Below, piece after piece: positions 52,275-61,048 of a stretch of 61,048 bases of DNA. The stretch lies in contig JAJZRS010000016.1 of the NCBI GenBank assembly GCA_021802545.1, positions 1-61,048 on the forward strand, given 5' to 3'. Position numbers and translations under genes: made by a program. The notes below the pieces were generated by a model. The model saw nothing but the letters and a program-made list of their open reading frames with translations, made no database searches and was not told the origin of the DNA. This stretch comes from Pseudomonadota bacterium (GTDB lineage: Bacteria; Pseudomonadota; Gammaproteobacteria; Burkholderiales; JABEVD01). Positions within the stretch are counted from its first letter, which is position 1. Each line of letters starts with the position of its first letter.

Positions 52275-54527
52275 ATGAAGTTCCGTTTTCCCATTATCAT
52301 CATCGACGAGGATTTCCGCTCCGAGAACAGCAGTGGTCTCGGCATCCGCGCGCTCGTCAAGGCGATCGAGGAAGAGGGAATGGAAGTGCTCGGTGTGACG
52401 AGCTACGGAGACCTCACCTCCTTCGCACAGCAACAGAGCAGGGCTTCCGCCTTCATTCTTTCCATCGACGACGAGGAATTCGGGGGAGGTTCGCCCGAAG
52501 AGACCGAAACCGCCCTCGCCCAGCTCAGGGCTTTCGTGAGCCAGATTCGCGTGAGGAACGAGGACATCCCGATATTCCTGTACGGAGAGACGAGGACATC
52601 CCGCCATATTTCGAATGATATCCTCAAGGAGTTGCATGGCTTCATACACATGTTCGAGGATACTCCGGAGTTCGTCGCCCGGAACATCATCCGCGAGGCG
52701 AGGCATTATCTCGATTCGCTTTCCACGCCCTTTTTCAGGGCGCTGGTCCACTATGCCAACGATGGGTCCTATTCCTGGCACTGCCCGGGCCATTCGGGCG
52801 GCGTCGCTTTCCTGAAAAGCCCTGTCGGGCAGATGTTCCACCAGTTCTTCGGCGAGAACATGCTGCGCGCAGACGTTTGCAATGCCGTAGAGGAACTCGG
52901 TCAGCTTCTCGATCATACCGGTCCTGTGGCAGCATCCGAGCGCAATGCGGCGCGTATATTCAACGCGGACCATCTGTTTTTCGTCACCAACGGCACTTCA
53001 ACTTCCAACAAGATGGTATGGCATGCGACGGTGGCGCCAGGCGACATCGTCGTCGTCGACCGCAACTGCCACAAGTCCATCCTGCATTCGATCATGATGA
53101 CCGGAGCGATTCCCGTCTTCCTCATGCCGACCCGCAACCATTACGGCATCATCGGCCCCATCCCGCTCGACGAATTCAAGCCGGAAAATATCAGGAAGAA
53201 GATCGAGGCGAATCCTTTCGCGAAGCACCTGAAAACCAAGCCGCGCATCCTGACCATCACGCAGAGCACTTACGATGGCGTCGTCTACAATGTCGAGATG
53301 ATCAAGGAGGTGCTGGGCGACAGCATCGACACGCTGCATTTCGACGAGGCATGGCTGCCGCATGCCACTTTCCACGGCTTTTACCGGAACATGCACGCCA
53401 TCGGGCGGGACAGGCCGCGTTCGAGGGATACCATGGTGTTCTCGACGCAGTCGACCCACAAGCTGCTTGCAGGCCTGAGCCAGGCATCCCAGATCCTGGT
53501 GCAGGAACCCGAGACGGCCAAGTTCGACAGGCATCGTTTCAACGAAGCCTATCTGATGCACACATCCACCAGCCCGCAGTATGCGATCATCGCATCCTGC
53601 GATATCGCAGCGGCGATGATGGATGCACCTGGCGGTACCGCGCTGGTCGAAGAATCGATCCTGGAGGCGCTGGATTTCAGAAGGGCGATGCGCAAGGTGG
53701 ACGCGGAATACGGCGATTCGTGGTGGTTCAAGGTATGGGGGCCAGACGCGCTTTGCGATGAAGGGATAGGCGGCCGCGAGGACTGGATGCTGGGCGACGA
53801 CGAGCGCTGGCACGGGTTCGGACGGCTGGCGCAGGGCTTCAATATGCTCGATCCGATCAAGGCCACCATCATCACCCCTGGGCTCGACGTGGATGGCGAT
53901 TTTGCCGATTCAGGCATTCCCGCTTCCATTGTCACGAAATATCTGGCCGAGCACGGCGTCATCGTCGAAAAGACGGGACTTTATTCGTTCTTCGTCATGT
54001 TCACCATAGGCATCACGAAGGGGCGCTGGAACACGCTCGTCACCGCGCTGCAGCAGTTCAAGGACGATTACGACAGAAACAAGGCGCTTTGGCGCGTCCT
54101 GCCGGAATTCGTCTCGAAATATCCGGAATATTCCAGTACCGGGCTCAGGGACCTTTGCGACCAGATCCATGGCGTCTACAAGGCCAACGATATAGCGCGG
54201 CTCACGACAGAAATGTACCTTTCGGACATGGTGCCCGCAATGAAGCCGGCCGATGCCTATGCCAAGATGGCTCACCGTGAAATCGAGCGCATCGCCATCG
54301 ACGATCTCGAAGGCAGGATCACCAGCATCCTGTTGACGCCCTACCCCCCAGGCATCCCGCTCCTGATTCCTGGCGAGCGCTTCAACAAGACCATCGTCCA
54401 GTACCTCAAATTTGCGCGCCATTTCAACAGGCGCTTTCCGGGGTTCGAGACGGACATCCACGGCCTCGTCGAAGAGGAAGTGGACGGCGTCGTGGAGTAC
54501 TTCGTCGACTGCGTGACCCAGAAGTAA
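52275..54527 (+). CDS. Large PLP-dependent Orn/Lys/Arg decarboxylase
   Basis: 750 residues from ATG at 52275; the upstream extension to 52185 does not resemble the family. N-terminal wing domain (about 1-125), a PLP core with SWHCPGHSGGVAFLKSPVG, TNGTSTSNKMVWHA, HFDEAWLPHA and the PLP Lys in STQSTHKLLAGLSQ, then the C-terminal domain. This is the biodegradative AdiA/CadA/SpeC class; the substrate (Arg, Lys or Orn) cannot be fixed by eye. Its promoter region overlaps the divergent riboswitch-motB leader. Confidence 0.92.
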   Translation: MKFRFPIIIIDEDFRSENSSGLGIRALVKAIEEEGMEVLGVTSYGDLTSFAQQQSRASAFILSIDDEEFGGGSPEETETALAQLRAFVSQIRVRNEDIPIFLYGETRTSRHISNDILKELHGFIHMFEDTPEFVARNIIREARHYLDSLSTPFFRALVHYANDGSYSWHCPGHSGGVAFLKSPVGQMFHQFFGENMLRADVCNAVEELGQLLDHTGPVAASERNAARIFNADHLFFVTNGTSTSNKMVWHATVAPGDIVVVDRNCHKSILHSIMMTGAIPVFLMPTRNHYGIIGPIPLDEFKPENIRKKIEANPFAKHLKTKPRILTITQSTYDGVVYNVEMIKEVLGDSIDTLHFDEAWLPHATFHGFYRNMHAIGRDRPRSRDTMVFSTQSTHKLLAGLSQASQILVQEPETAKFDRHRFNEAYLMHTSTSPQYAIIASCDIAAAMMDAPGGTALVEESILEALDFRRAMRKVDAEYGDSWWFKVWGPDALCDEGIGGREDWMLGDDERWHGFGRLAQGFNMLDPIKATIITPGLDVDGDFADSGIPASIVTKYLAEHGVIVEKTGLYSFFVMFTIGITKGRWNTLVTALQQFKDDYDRNKALWRVLPEFVSKYPEYSSTGLRDLCDQIHGVYKANDIARLTTEMYLSDMVPAMKPADAYAKMAHREIERIAIDDLEGRITSILLTPYPPGIPLLIPGERFNKTIVQYLKFARHFNRRFPGFETDIHGLVEEEVDGVVEYFVDCVTQK

Positions 54528-54569
54528 CGCGCCGATACATTTTGTAACAAGAATCGCTCTCATCCCCCC

Positions 54570-54612
54570 TTGACACATATCGTTGCGCTCTTCATTATTC
54601 ATATATGAATAA
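54570..54612 (+). promoter_or_regulatory. marR promoter and palindromic operator; possible leaderless start
   Basis: TTGACA (54570-54575), 17 bases, CATTAT (54593-54598). The perfect 18-base palindrome TTATTCATATATGAATAA (54595-54612) covers the -10 region and the ATG at 54605. The expected transcription start falls at about 54605, so the first codon may be the 5' end of the mRNA. MarR proteins usually bind such palindromes to repress themselves. Confidence 0.62.
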
Positions 54613-55057
54613 AATATTCCCGAATATCGGGAGTGAGCGCGAAACGGACAGGCTCATGTTTTCCCTTGTCCATGCAGCGAGCGAACTCGAGAAGCGGTAC
54701 GAGGCCGCGCTTTTTCCGGAAGGATTGACAGGACCCAAGTTTGCGGCGTTGTCCAAGCTGGTTCTGGCGGGAAGGCCCTTGAGCCTCGGAGAGCTCGCCG
54801 GGGAACTCACCTGCGTGCGTTCGAACATCACGCAGCTCGTGGACAGGCTGGAGGCGGATGGTTACGTCGTCCGCCTGGTGGACGAAACTGACAGGCGCAC
54901 CGTGCTGGCCTCCATCACCGAACTGGGGCTGGCTCACCAGAAAGCCGGGGCGAAGCGTGTAGAGGAGCTGCTTGAAGCGCTTTCCGAATCGCTCAAAGGG
55001 ATCGACCTCGATGCATTCGGGAAGGTGCTTTCGGTAATCAACTTGACTGGAACATGA
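54605..55057 (+). CDS. MarR-family transcription regulator
   Basis: 150 residues. Winged-helix core with LGELAGELTCVRSNITQLVD, RLEADGYVVRLVDETDRRTV, the family signature. No ribosome site precedes ATG 54605; an in-frame ATG at 54656 with GGACAGG upstream is an alternative. It is followed two bases after the stop by the efflux outer-membrane gene, so it likely represses the tripartite pump until a ligand binds. Confidence 0.9.
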   Translation: MNKIFPNIGSERETDRLMFSLVHAASELEKRYEAALFPEGLTGPKFAALSKLVLAGRPLSLGELAGELTCVRSNITQLVDRLEADGYVVRLVDETDRRTVLASITELGLAHQKAGAKRVEELLEALSESLKGIDLDAFGKVLSVINLTGT

Positions 55058-55058
55058 A

Positions 55059-56537
55059 ATGGACGGCTCGAGGCGGTTCAATCTGAAATACGGTGCGGCG
55101 GCAGCCTGCATGCTCCTGGCCGGATGCGCGGTCGGCCCGGATTTCCATTCGCCTGAGGCCCCGAAGGATACGCGCTACACGGAAAGGGCGCTTCCGGATT
55201 CCACTGCTTCCGCGGCAGGGCGTGCCCAGCATTTTTCCTACAATGCGGACATTCCCCAGCAATGGTGGGCGCTTTTCCATTCCGCCAAACTCGACAAGCT
55301 GGTGAAGGATGCGCTCGCAGGCAGCCCGAATCTGGTGGCCGCGCGCGCGACCTTGAGGCAGGCGCAGGAAGACCTGGCTGCCGAACAGGGATATGAATTT
55401 CCGTCGGTCAGCCTTGCTCCGTCCGCCGAGCGGCAGCGCTTCTCGCCTGCGGTATTCGGTGGTTCGGGTCCGCCCAGCATCTTCAACCTGTACAATGCCT
55501 CGGTCAAGATTTCCTACGGGATAGACGTATTCGGCGGATTGCGACGCCAGATTGAGTCCCAGCGCGCCCAGGTCGAATATGAAGGCTATCAGTACCAGGG
55601 GGCGGTTCTGGCGCTCACTGCCAATGTCGTGACGGCGGCCGTGACGGAGGCGTCCCTTGCCGAACAGGTCGATGCGGCGAGAGCGATCATCGCGGCAGAA
55701 GAAAAGCAGGTGCGCATCGTCGACAACCAGCTCAAGCTCGGCGCAGTTCCGAGGTCCGCCCTGCTGCTGCAGAAGAGCCAGCTGGATCAGGCAAGGGCTT
55801 CGCTTCCGCCGCTCGAGAAACAGTTGTCCCAGATCCGCCATCAGCTGGCCGTTTACATGGGCAAAACGCCGCAGGAAGAGGATCTTCCTGAAATCAGGCT
55901 GACCGATCTTCATCTTCCCGAGAATCTTCCTGTCAGCCTGCCATCACGGCTCGCCAGGCAGCGCCCGGACATCCGTGCGGCTGAGGCGATGCTGCACCAG
56001 GCGAGCGCCAATGTCGGGGTGGCGACGGCAAACCTTTACCCGCAGATCACGCTTTCGGCCAATATCGGCAGCATGGCGGTCTCCACCGGGGGGTTGTTCA
56101 GCAACAAAACCGAAATCTGGAACTTCACGGGCGGCCTGACGCAGCCGATTTTCAACGGCGGAACGCTCAGGGCGCAGAAAAGAGCCGCAGTCGCGGCCTT
56201 CGACAAGGCTTTCGCACAGTACCGGCAGACCTTGCTGCAGTCCTTTCAGAATGTCGCAGATGTGCTGAAGGCGCTGGAGTCGGACGCTTCAACATTGCAG
56301 GCCGATCAGGATGCGCAGATCAGCGCCAAGGATGCATTGGACATCACCAGGAAGCAGTTTGAACTCGGCGCGGCAAGCTATCTTTCGCTGCTTGCCGCCG
56401 ACAGGCAATACCAGCAGAGCAGGGTCGCCGTGATCCAGGCGAAAGCGTCGCGACTGGCCGATACGGCCGCGCTTTTCCAGGCCATGGGCGGCGGATGGTG
56501 GAACAACTCGAAAAACGGAGAAGTATCCGATGACTAA
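55059..56537 (+). CDS. RND efflux outer-membrane factor, NodT/OprM-type lipoprotein
   Basis: 492 residues. Lipobox LLAGCAVGPDF (Cys about residue 22). Typical NodT features are WWALFHSAKLDKLVKDAL, SYGIDVFGGLRRQIE, RLARQRPDIRAAEAML and LTQPIFNGGTL. Forms the outer-membrane channel of the pump encoded next. The end overlaps the membrane-fusion gene by eight bases. Confidence 0.93.
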   Translation: MDGSRRFNLKYGAAAACMLLAGCAVGPDFHSPEAPKDTRYTERALPDSTASAAGRAQHFSYNADIPQQWWALFHSAKLDKLVKDALAGSPNLVAARATLRQAQEDLAAEQGYEFPSVSLAPSAERQRFSPAVFGGSGPPSIFNLYNASVKISYGIDVFGGLRRQIESQRAQVEYEGYQYQGAVLALTANVVTAAVTEASLAEQVDAARAIIAAEEKQVRIVDNQLKLGAVPRSALLLQKSQLDQARASLPPLEKQLSQIRHQLAVYMGKTPQEEDLPEIRLTDLHLPENLPVSLPSRLARQRPDIRAAEAMLHQASANVGVATANLYPQITLSANIGSMAVSTGGLFSNKTEIWNFTGGLTQPIFNGGTLRAQKRAAVAAFDKAFAQYRQTLLQSFQNVADVLKALESDASTLQADQDAQISAKDALDITRKQFELGAASYLSLLAADRQYQQSRVAVIQAKASRLADTAALFQAMGGGWWNNSKNGEVSDD

Positions 56538-57657
56538 GCGAATGATCATCATGCTGGCAAGCCTGGGCGTCCTGTTCGGGGGCATATTCGGCTTCCAGAT
56601 GTTCAAGGCTCACATGATCAAGAAATACATGAGCGCGAACAAGGCGCCCCCCATCACGGTGACAACCCTCAAGGCCGAGGAAATGCCCTGGCAACCCGAA
56701 ATCAATTCGGTGGGCACCTTGCGCGCAGTGAAAGGGGTGGATGTGACGACCGAAATCGCCGGCCTGGTGAGGGCTGTCAGGTTCAAGTCGGGAGAAGACG
56801 TCAAGGCCGGGGATCTCCTCGTCCAGCTCAACACCGATTCTGAAGTCGCGCAACTTCATGCCGTACAGGCTGCGCTCGATCTTGCCAAGGTCGTCTATAA
56901 CCGCGACAAGGCGCAATTTGCGGCGCAGGCGATCAGCCGCGCGCAGCTCGATGCGGATGCGGCCGATTTGAAAAGCAAGGCAGCCCAGGTGGACGCCGAA
57001 CAGTCGCTGATCGACAAGAAAACCATACGCGCGCCTTTTGCAGGGCGCATCGGCATCACAACCGTCCAGCCGGGGCAATACCTGAATCCGGGGAACAAGA
57101 TCGCCACGCTGCAGCGGCTCGATCCCATCTATGCTGATTTCCCCATCCCCGAACAGAAGGTGCCGCGCCTTGTCCTGGGACAGAAGATCGCCGTTGCAGC
57201 AGATGCCTATCCCGGCCGAAAATTTTCCGGAAAGGTGAGCGCTATCGATCCCCAGGTCGATCCTTCAACGCGCAACGTGACGGTGGAAGCGACGATTCCC
57301 AATCCCGAGCGCCGCCTTTATCCGGGCATGTATGCCTCGGTCACGGTCGACGAGGGAGGCGTGCGCCAATACCTGACCCTTCCCCAGACTGCGATCGCCT
57401 TCAATCCCTATGGCGCCACGGTCTATGTCGTGGAGGAAGGGAAAGGGCCTGACGGCAAGAGCATGCTGGTCGCGAAGCAGCGCTTCGTGACCACGGGCCT
57501 GACCCGGGGCGACCAGGTTGCCGTCCTTTCCGGAATCAAGGCGGGAGAGATCGTAGTGACGAGCGGTCAGATCAAGCTCAGAAGCGGCAGTCACGTCATC
57601 GTCAACAACAAGGTCTCGCCGAGCTTCGACGCAAATCCCAAGCCTGTGGACGAATGA
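56530..57657 (+). CDS. RND efflux membrane-fusion protein
   Basis: 375 residues. One N-terminal TM segment without a lipobox, lipoyl motif FKSGEDVKAGDLLVQLNTDS, helical hairpin, then RAPFAGRIGITTVQPGQYL and a beta-barrel region with DPQVDPSTRNVTVEA. Links the RND pump to the outer-membrane factor. Ends five bases before the pump gene. Confidence 0.93.
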   Translation: MTKRMIIMLASLGVLFGGIFGFQMFKAHMIKKYMSANKAPPITVTTLKAEEMPWQPEINSVGTLRAVKGVDVTTEIAGLVRAVRFKSGEDVKAGDLLVQLNTDSEVAQLHAVQAALDLAKVVYNRDKAQFAAQAISRAQLDADAADLKSKAAQVDAEQSLIDKKTIRAPFAGRIGITTVQPGQYLNPGNKIATLQRLDPIYADFPIPEQKVPRLVLGQKIAVAADAYPGRKFSGKVSAIDPQVDPSTRNVTVEATIPNPERRLYPGMYASVTVDEGGVRQYLTLPQTAIAFNPYGATVYVVEEGKGPDGKSMLVAKQRFVTTGLTRGDQVAVLSGIKAGEIVVTSGQIKLRSGSHVIVNNKVSPSFDANPKPVDE

Positions 57658-57661
57658 TCAC

Positions 57662-60600
57662 ATGAATTTCACGGACATATTCATCAAGAGGCCGGTGCTG
57701 GCCACCGTGGTCAGCCTGCTGATCCTGGTGCTGGGCCTGCGCTCCTTCGGGCTGCTTTCGGTGCGCCAGTTTCCCGTGACCCAGGATGCAGTGGTGACCG
57801 TGACGACAATCTATCCAGGGGCGGATCCCAAGCTTGTCGCAGGATTCATCACCACGCCTCTGGAAAACTCGATTGCCCAGGCGAACGGCATCGATTACCT
57901 GACCTCGACCAGCACATTGGGCGCGAGCACCATCCAGGCGACCCTGAGGCTCAACTACGATTACAACAAGGCGCTCACTGAAATCAGCACGCAGGTCAAC
58001 GCCGTGCTCAACCAGCTTCCCCCTGGGTCGCAACAGCCGATCATCACGGTGGCGATCGGCGACACCATCGATGCGATGTATATCGGCTTCCACAGCAAGG
58101 TGCTGCCCACCAACAAGATTACCGACTACCTGATACGCGTCGTCCAGCCCAAGATCCAGGCAGTGGAAGGGGTGCAGACCGCGGAGATCATCGGCAAGCG
58201 TCAGTTCGCGATGCGCGCCTGGCTCGATCCAGAAAAGCTCGCCGCCTATCACGTCACGCCTGCGGACGTAAGCACGGCGCTCGCAAACAACGATTTCATT
58301 TCCGCTGTCGGCAGAACCCAGGGGCAGATGGTGACCGTCAACCTGACCGCCAACACGGGTCTGCATACGATCGACGAATTCAGGAATCTCGTCGTCAAGA
58401 CGGTGAACGGAGCGAACATCAGGCTTGGCGACGTGGCGAGGGTCACGCTGGGTTCGGAGAATTACGACACCTCGGTCGGCTTCGACGGAGAGACCGCTGT
58501 CTACATCGGGATCAAGGTCGCGCCTTCGGCCAATCTGCTCGATGTGACGCAAGGCATCAGGAAGGCTTTCCCCCCCATCCAGGCTGCGCTGCCCGAGGGA
58601 CTTCAGGGCAAGATCGTCTACGACTCGACCAAGTTCGTGAACAGCTCCATCCACGAAGTGATCAGCACGCTCGTGAAATCGCTTCTCATCGTGACCGTGG
58701 TCATCTTCCTTTTCCTGGGTTCCGCGCGCTCCGTGCTGATCCCTGTGATCGCGATGCCGCTCTCGCTCATAGGCACATTCTTCATCATGCTGGTGATGGG
58801 CTACACGATCAATCTGCTCACCCTGCTCGCCCTGGTACTGGCGATCGGCCTCGTGGTGGACGACGCGATCATCGTGGTCGAGAACGTCAACCGCCACATG
58901 GAGGAAGGGCTTTCCCCCTTCAAGGCGGCGCTGATGAGCGCCAAGGAGCTCGTCGGCCCGATTTTCGCGATGACCGTCGTGCTGGTCGCGGTTTACGTGC
59001 CGATCGGCTTCATGGGCGGCCTCACCGGGGCGCTCTTCACCGAATTCGCCTTCACCCTTGCCGGATCGGTCACCGTTTCAGCCATCATCGCGCTGACCCT
59101 GTCCCCGATGATGTGCTCGCGTTTTCTCAAGGGGCACGATGCTGACAGCAAGCTTGTCCAGTTCATCGACAGGCAGTTCGGCGCGCTGAAATCCGGCTAC
59201 CAGAGGCGCCTCAGGGGAGTGCTCGGGAGCCTGCCCGTGGTTTCCGTGTTCGCGGTCATCATCCTGGGCAGCATCTACTTCCTCTATGCGACTTCCAAAT
59301 CCGAGCTCGCGCCCCAGGAGGACCAGGGCGTCCTGATTTCCATGCTCACCGCATCCCCTGATGCGACCCTTGCCCAGACCCAGATGAATTCGAGGCAGGT
59401 CTACAAGATATTCGCCTCCTATCCGGAAACCGACCACGTCTTCCAGCTCGACGGGCTCACCGGGCTCAATACCGGAATCGCCGGCATGGTGTTCAAGCCC
59501 TGGGACGAGCGCAAGCGCAGCACGAACCAGCTCCAGCCCGAGATCCAGCAGAAGCTCAACGGCATAGCCGGAGTGCGCGCTGCGGTATTCCAGCGTCCTC
59601 CCCTGCCGGGCGGCGGAAGGGGATTGCCGGTCCAGTTCGTCATCGGCACGACGGACTCCTATGAAAGGCTCGACCAGGTTTCGGAAGAGCTCAAGGCGAA
59701 GGCGATGGCGAGCGGCATGTTCATCTTCATGGACAACGACCTCAAGATCGACAAGCCCCAGACCAGCATCGTCATCGACAGGGACAAGGCGGCGCTCCTC
59801 GGGCTCACCATGAAGGACATCGGCAGCTCCTTGAACGCCATGCTGGGCGAAGGCTACGTCAATTACTTCAGCCTGGGCGGACGCTCCTACAAGGTGATTC
59901 CGGAAGTGATGCAGCAGGAGCGCCTGAATGCCGACCAGCTGAACAATTATTACGTGAAGAGCAGCTCGGGGACGGTTTTCCCGCTTTCTACCGTGGTGAG
60001 CCTGAAGACGAACGTCGTGCCGGAATCGGTCAACCATTTCCAGCAGCTCAATTCGGCGACCATCTCGGGCGTGCCGATGCCCGGCGTCACCCAGGGTGAT
60101 GCGCTTGCCGCGTTGCAGAGGATCGCTAAAGAAGTGCTTCCCCAGGGCTACAGCATCGATTATGCGGGACAGTCCAGGCAATACATGCAGGAATCAACGG
60201 CGCTGCTTGCAACCTTCGCCTTCGCGCTGGTGATCATTTTCCTGGCCTTGTCCGCGCAATTCGAGAGCTTCAGGGATCCGCTCATCGTGCTGGTCAGCGT
60301 GCCGATGTCGATCTGCGGTGCGATGATCTTCATCTCCATTGGCGTGGGCGGGGCCAGCCTCAACATCTACACCGAAGTGGGCCTCGTCACCCTGATCGGC
60401 CTCATCAGCAAGCACGGCATCCTGATCGTCCAGTTCGCCAACGAACTGCAGCGGACGGGGAAAAGCAAGCTCGAGGCGGTCATCGAGGGCGCATCGATCA
60501 GGCTGAGGCCGATCCTGATGACGACCGCGGCCATGGTGCTCGGCGTGCTTCCGCTAGTGACGGCATCAGGCGCTGGCGCTGCCGGCCGCTACAACATGGG

Positions 60601-60730
60601 GCTCGTGATCCTGACTGGAATTGCGATAGGCACGCTGTTCACGCTGTTCGTCGTGCCCTCGATGTATATGATGCTCGGTGCGGACCATTCGAAGCTGAAG
60701 GCCGCCGAAGCCGATCCGCAAGTCGCCTAG
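57662..60730 (+). CDS. RND multidrug efflux pump, HAE1 family
   Basis: 1022 residues, twelve TM helices. N-terminus MNFTDIFIKRPVLATVVSLL, proton-relay Asp pair in LAIGLVVDDAIIVVENVNRH, and a C-terminal GLVTLIGLISKHGILIVQFA. Resembles MexF/AcrB-like exporters of drugs and other hydrophobic compounds. Last gene of the marR-OMF-MFP-RND operon. Confidence 0.95.
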   Translation: MNFTDIFIKRPVLATVVSLLILVLGLRSFGLLSVRQFPVTQDAVVTVTTIYPGADPKLVAGFITTPLENSIAQANGIDYLTSTSTLGASTIQATLRLNYDYNKALTEISTQVNAVLNQLPPGSQQPIITVAIGDTIDAMYIGFHSKVLPTNKITDYLIRVVQPKIQAVEGVQTAEIIGKRQFAMRAWLDPEKLAAYHVTPADVSTALANNDFISAVGRTQGQMVTVNLTANTGLHTIDEFRNLVVKTVNGANIRLGDVARVTLGSENYDTSVGFDGETAVYIGIKVAPSANLLDVTQGIRKAFPPIQAALPEGLQGKIVYDSTKFVNSSIHEVISTLVKSLLIVTVVIFLFLGSARSVLIPVIAMPLSLIGTFFIMLVMGYTINLLTLLALVLAIGLVVDDAIIVVENVNRHMEEGLSPFKAALMSAKELVGPIFAMTVVLVAVYVPIGFMGGLTGALFTEFAFTLAGSVTVSAIIALTLSPMMCSRFLKGHDADSKLVQFIDRQFGALKSGYQRRLRGVLGSLPVVSVFAVIILGSIYFLYATSKSELAPQEDQGVLISMLTASPDATLAQTQMNSRQVYKIFASYPETDHVFQLDGLTGLNTGIAGMVFKPWDERKRSTNQLQPEIQQKLNGIAGVRAAVFQRPPLPGGGRGLPVQFVIGTTDSYERLDQVSEELKAKAMASGMFIFMDNDLKIDKPQTSIVIDRDKAALLGLTMKDIGSSLNAMLGEGYVNYFSLGGRSYKVIPEVMQQERLNADQLNNYYVKSSSGTVFPLSTVVSLKTNVVPESVNHFQQLNSATISGVPMPGVTQGDALAALQRIAKEVLPQGYSIDYAGQSRQYMQESTALLATFAFALVIIFLALSAQFESFRDPLIVLVSVPMSICGAMIFISIGVGGASLNIYTEVGLVTLIGLISKHGILIVQFANELQRTGKSKLEAVIEGASIRLRPILMTTAAMVLGVLPLVTASGAGAAGRYNMGLVILTGIAIGTLFTLFVVPSMYMMLGADHSKLKAAEADPQVA

Positions 60731-60740
60731 TTGCGGATCG
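60712..60740 (+). other. Stem-loop over the stop codon of the RND pump gene
   Basis: CGATCCGCAA (60712-60721) and TTGCGGATCG (60731-60740) form ten perfect base pairs around a nine-base loop holding the TAG stop. No T run follows, so it is not a classical terminator. It may stabilise the mRNA end or attenuate read-through into the next gene. Confidence 0.5.
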
Positions 60741-60792
60741 CTTGCCTGAATAGTCTCGGCCGATGAAAAGGTCTGGTACGGTGCCGTAAATC

Positions 60793-61048
60793 ATGCGCCT
60801 CTGGTCGCTGCATCCGAAATATCTCGATCCCCAGGGCCTGGTCGCTCTCTGGAGGGAGAGCCTTCTGGCCCAGGCTGTGCTGCGCGGAGAAACGCGGGGC
60901 TACCGGAACCATCCTCAGCTAGAGCGGTTCAGAAACGCTGCAGAGCCGCATGACGCCATTTCCTGCTATCTGAAAGGCATTCACGAGGAAGCGAAGGCGC
61001 GCGGGTATGCCTTCGATGAAAGCAAGATCAAGCCGGCCCAAGTCATCC
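60793..61048 (+). CDS. Pyrimidine-dimer DNA glycosylase family protein, partial
   Basis: The frame from ATG at 60793 runs off the window after 85 codons. It begins MRLWSLHPKYLDPQGLVALW and continues RESLLAQAVLRGETRGYRNH, then PQLERF, matching the N-terminus of the pyrimidine-dimer glycosylase / endonuclease V-like family, which excises UV-damaged bases. The C-terminal part is missing. Confidence 0.82.
   Translation, partial: MRLWSLHPKYLDPQGLVALWRESLLAQAVLRGETRGYRNHPQLERFRNAAEPHDAISCYLKGIHEEAKARGYAFDESKIKPAQVI

Overview
The window looks like a betaproteobacterial chromosome (probably Nitrosomonadales or a relative). The evidence is the ubiK-comM pair next to a porin-glnK-amtB operon, glutamate-cysteine ligase of the 'ferrooxidans' type, a metX-metW pair, and a permease-less EIIA(Man)-HPr-EI block. 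The chromosomal part is GC-rich and densely packed. No stretch longer than about 300 bases lacks a gene.

Bases 165-18244 are a foreign, more AT-rich Tn7-like transposon of about 18.1 kb. It is inserted in the Mg-chelatase-like helicase gene comM (yifB). The two halves of comM sit at 1-164 and 18250-19089. The element has TGT...ACA ends, a 5-bp target duplication (CCGCC) and subterminal repeats that look like TnsB sites. Its core is tnsA-tnsB-tnsC-tniQ (3209-8169), with translational overlaps between the first three genes. The TniQ protein carries a C-terminal region that resembles a degenerate tyrosine-recombinase fold. A divergent TnsE-like gene lies further on (11142-12785).

The cargo falls into blocks. 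(a) A leftward four-gene operon (245-3089) has a zinc-phospholipase-like protein plus membrane proteins. (b) A rightward operon (8537-11068) has a PD-(D/E)XK nuclease, a bare Ser/Thr kinase and a barrel-like protein, behind a divergent ribbon-helix-helix regulator. (c) Two small units (13027-14202) look like integron gene cassettes, because each gene is followed by an attC-like site; one encodes a TIR protein. (d) An XRE regulator is divergent from a DEDD exonuclease and a metallophosphoesterase, with a long inverted repeat between them. (e) A leftward three-gene operon of unknown function (16048-18028) includes a 4-TM protein. Several blocks look like candidate anti-phage or conflict modules. 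That function is inference.

The chromosome to the right of comM runs as follows: ubiK; a sigma54/NtrC-type promoter driving porin-glnK-amtB; a YbhGFSR-like drug exporter; DUF3422; ABC-F YbiT; glutathione synthesis (gshA-gshB) with apbE; EIIA-HPr-EI; metX-metW; an AmpG-like transporter; a spermidine-synthase-like gene; a zinc-PLC-like protein; PAP2; a glycosyltransferase; dgkA; pentose-phosphate genes (pgl, gnd, zwf); a nitrilase; tusE; a TPR-methyltransferase; slp; MFS; DUF2892; and motB preceded by a c-di-GMP-I riboswitch on the minus strand. The window ends with a large PLP-dependent amino-acid decarboxylase, a marR-OMF-MFP-RND efflux operon and the start of a pyrimidine-dimer glycosylase gene.
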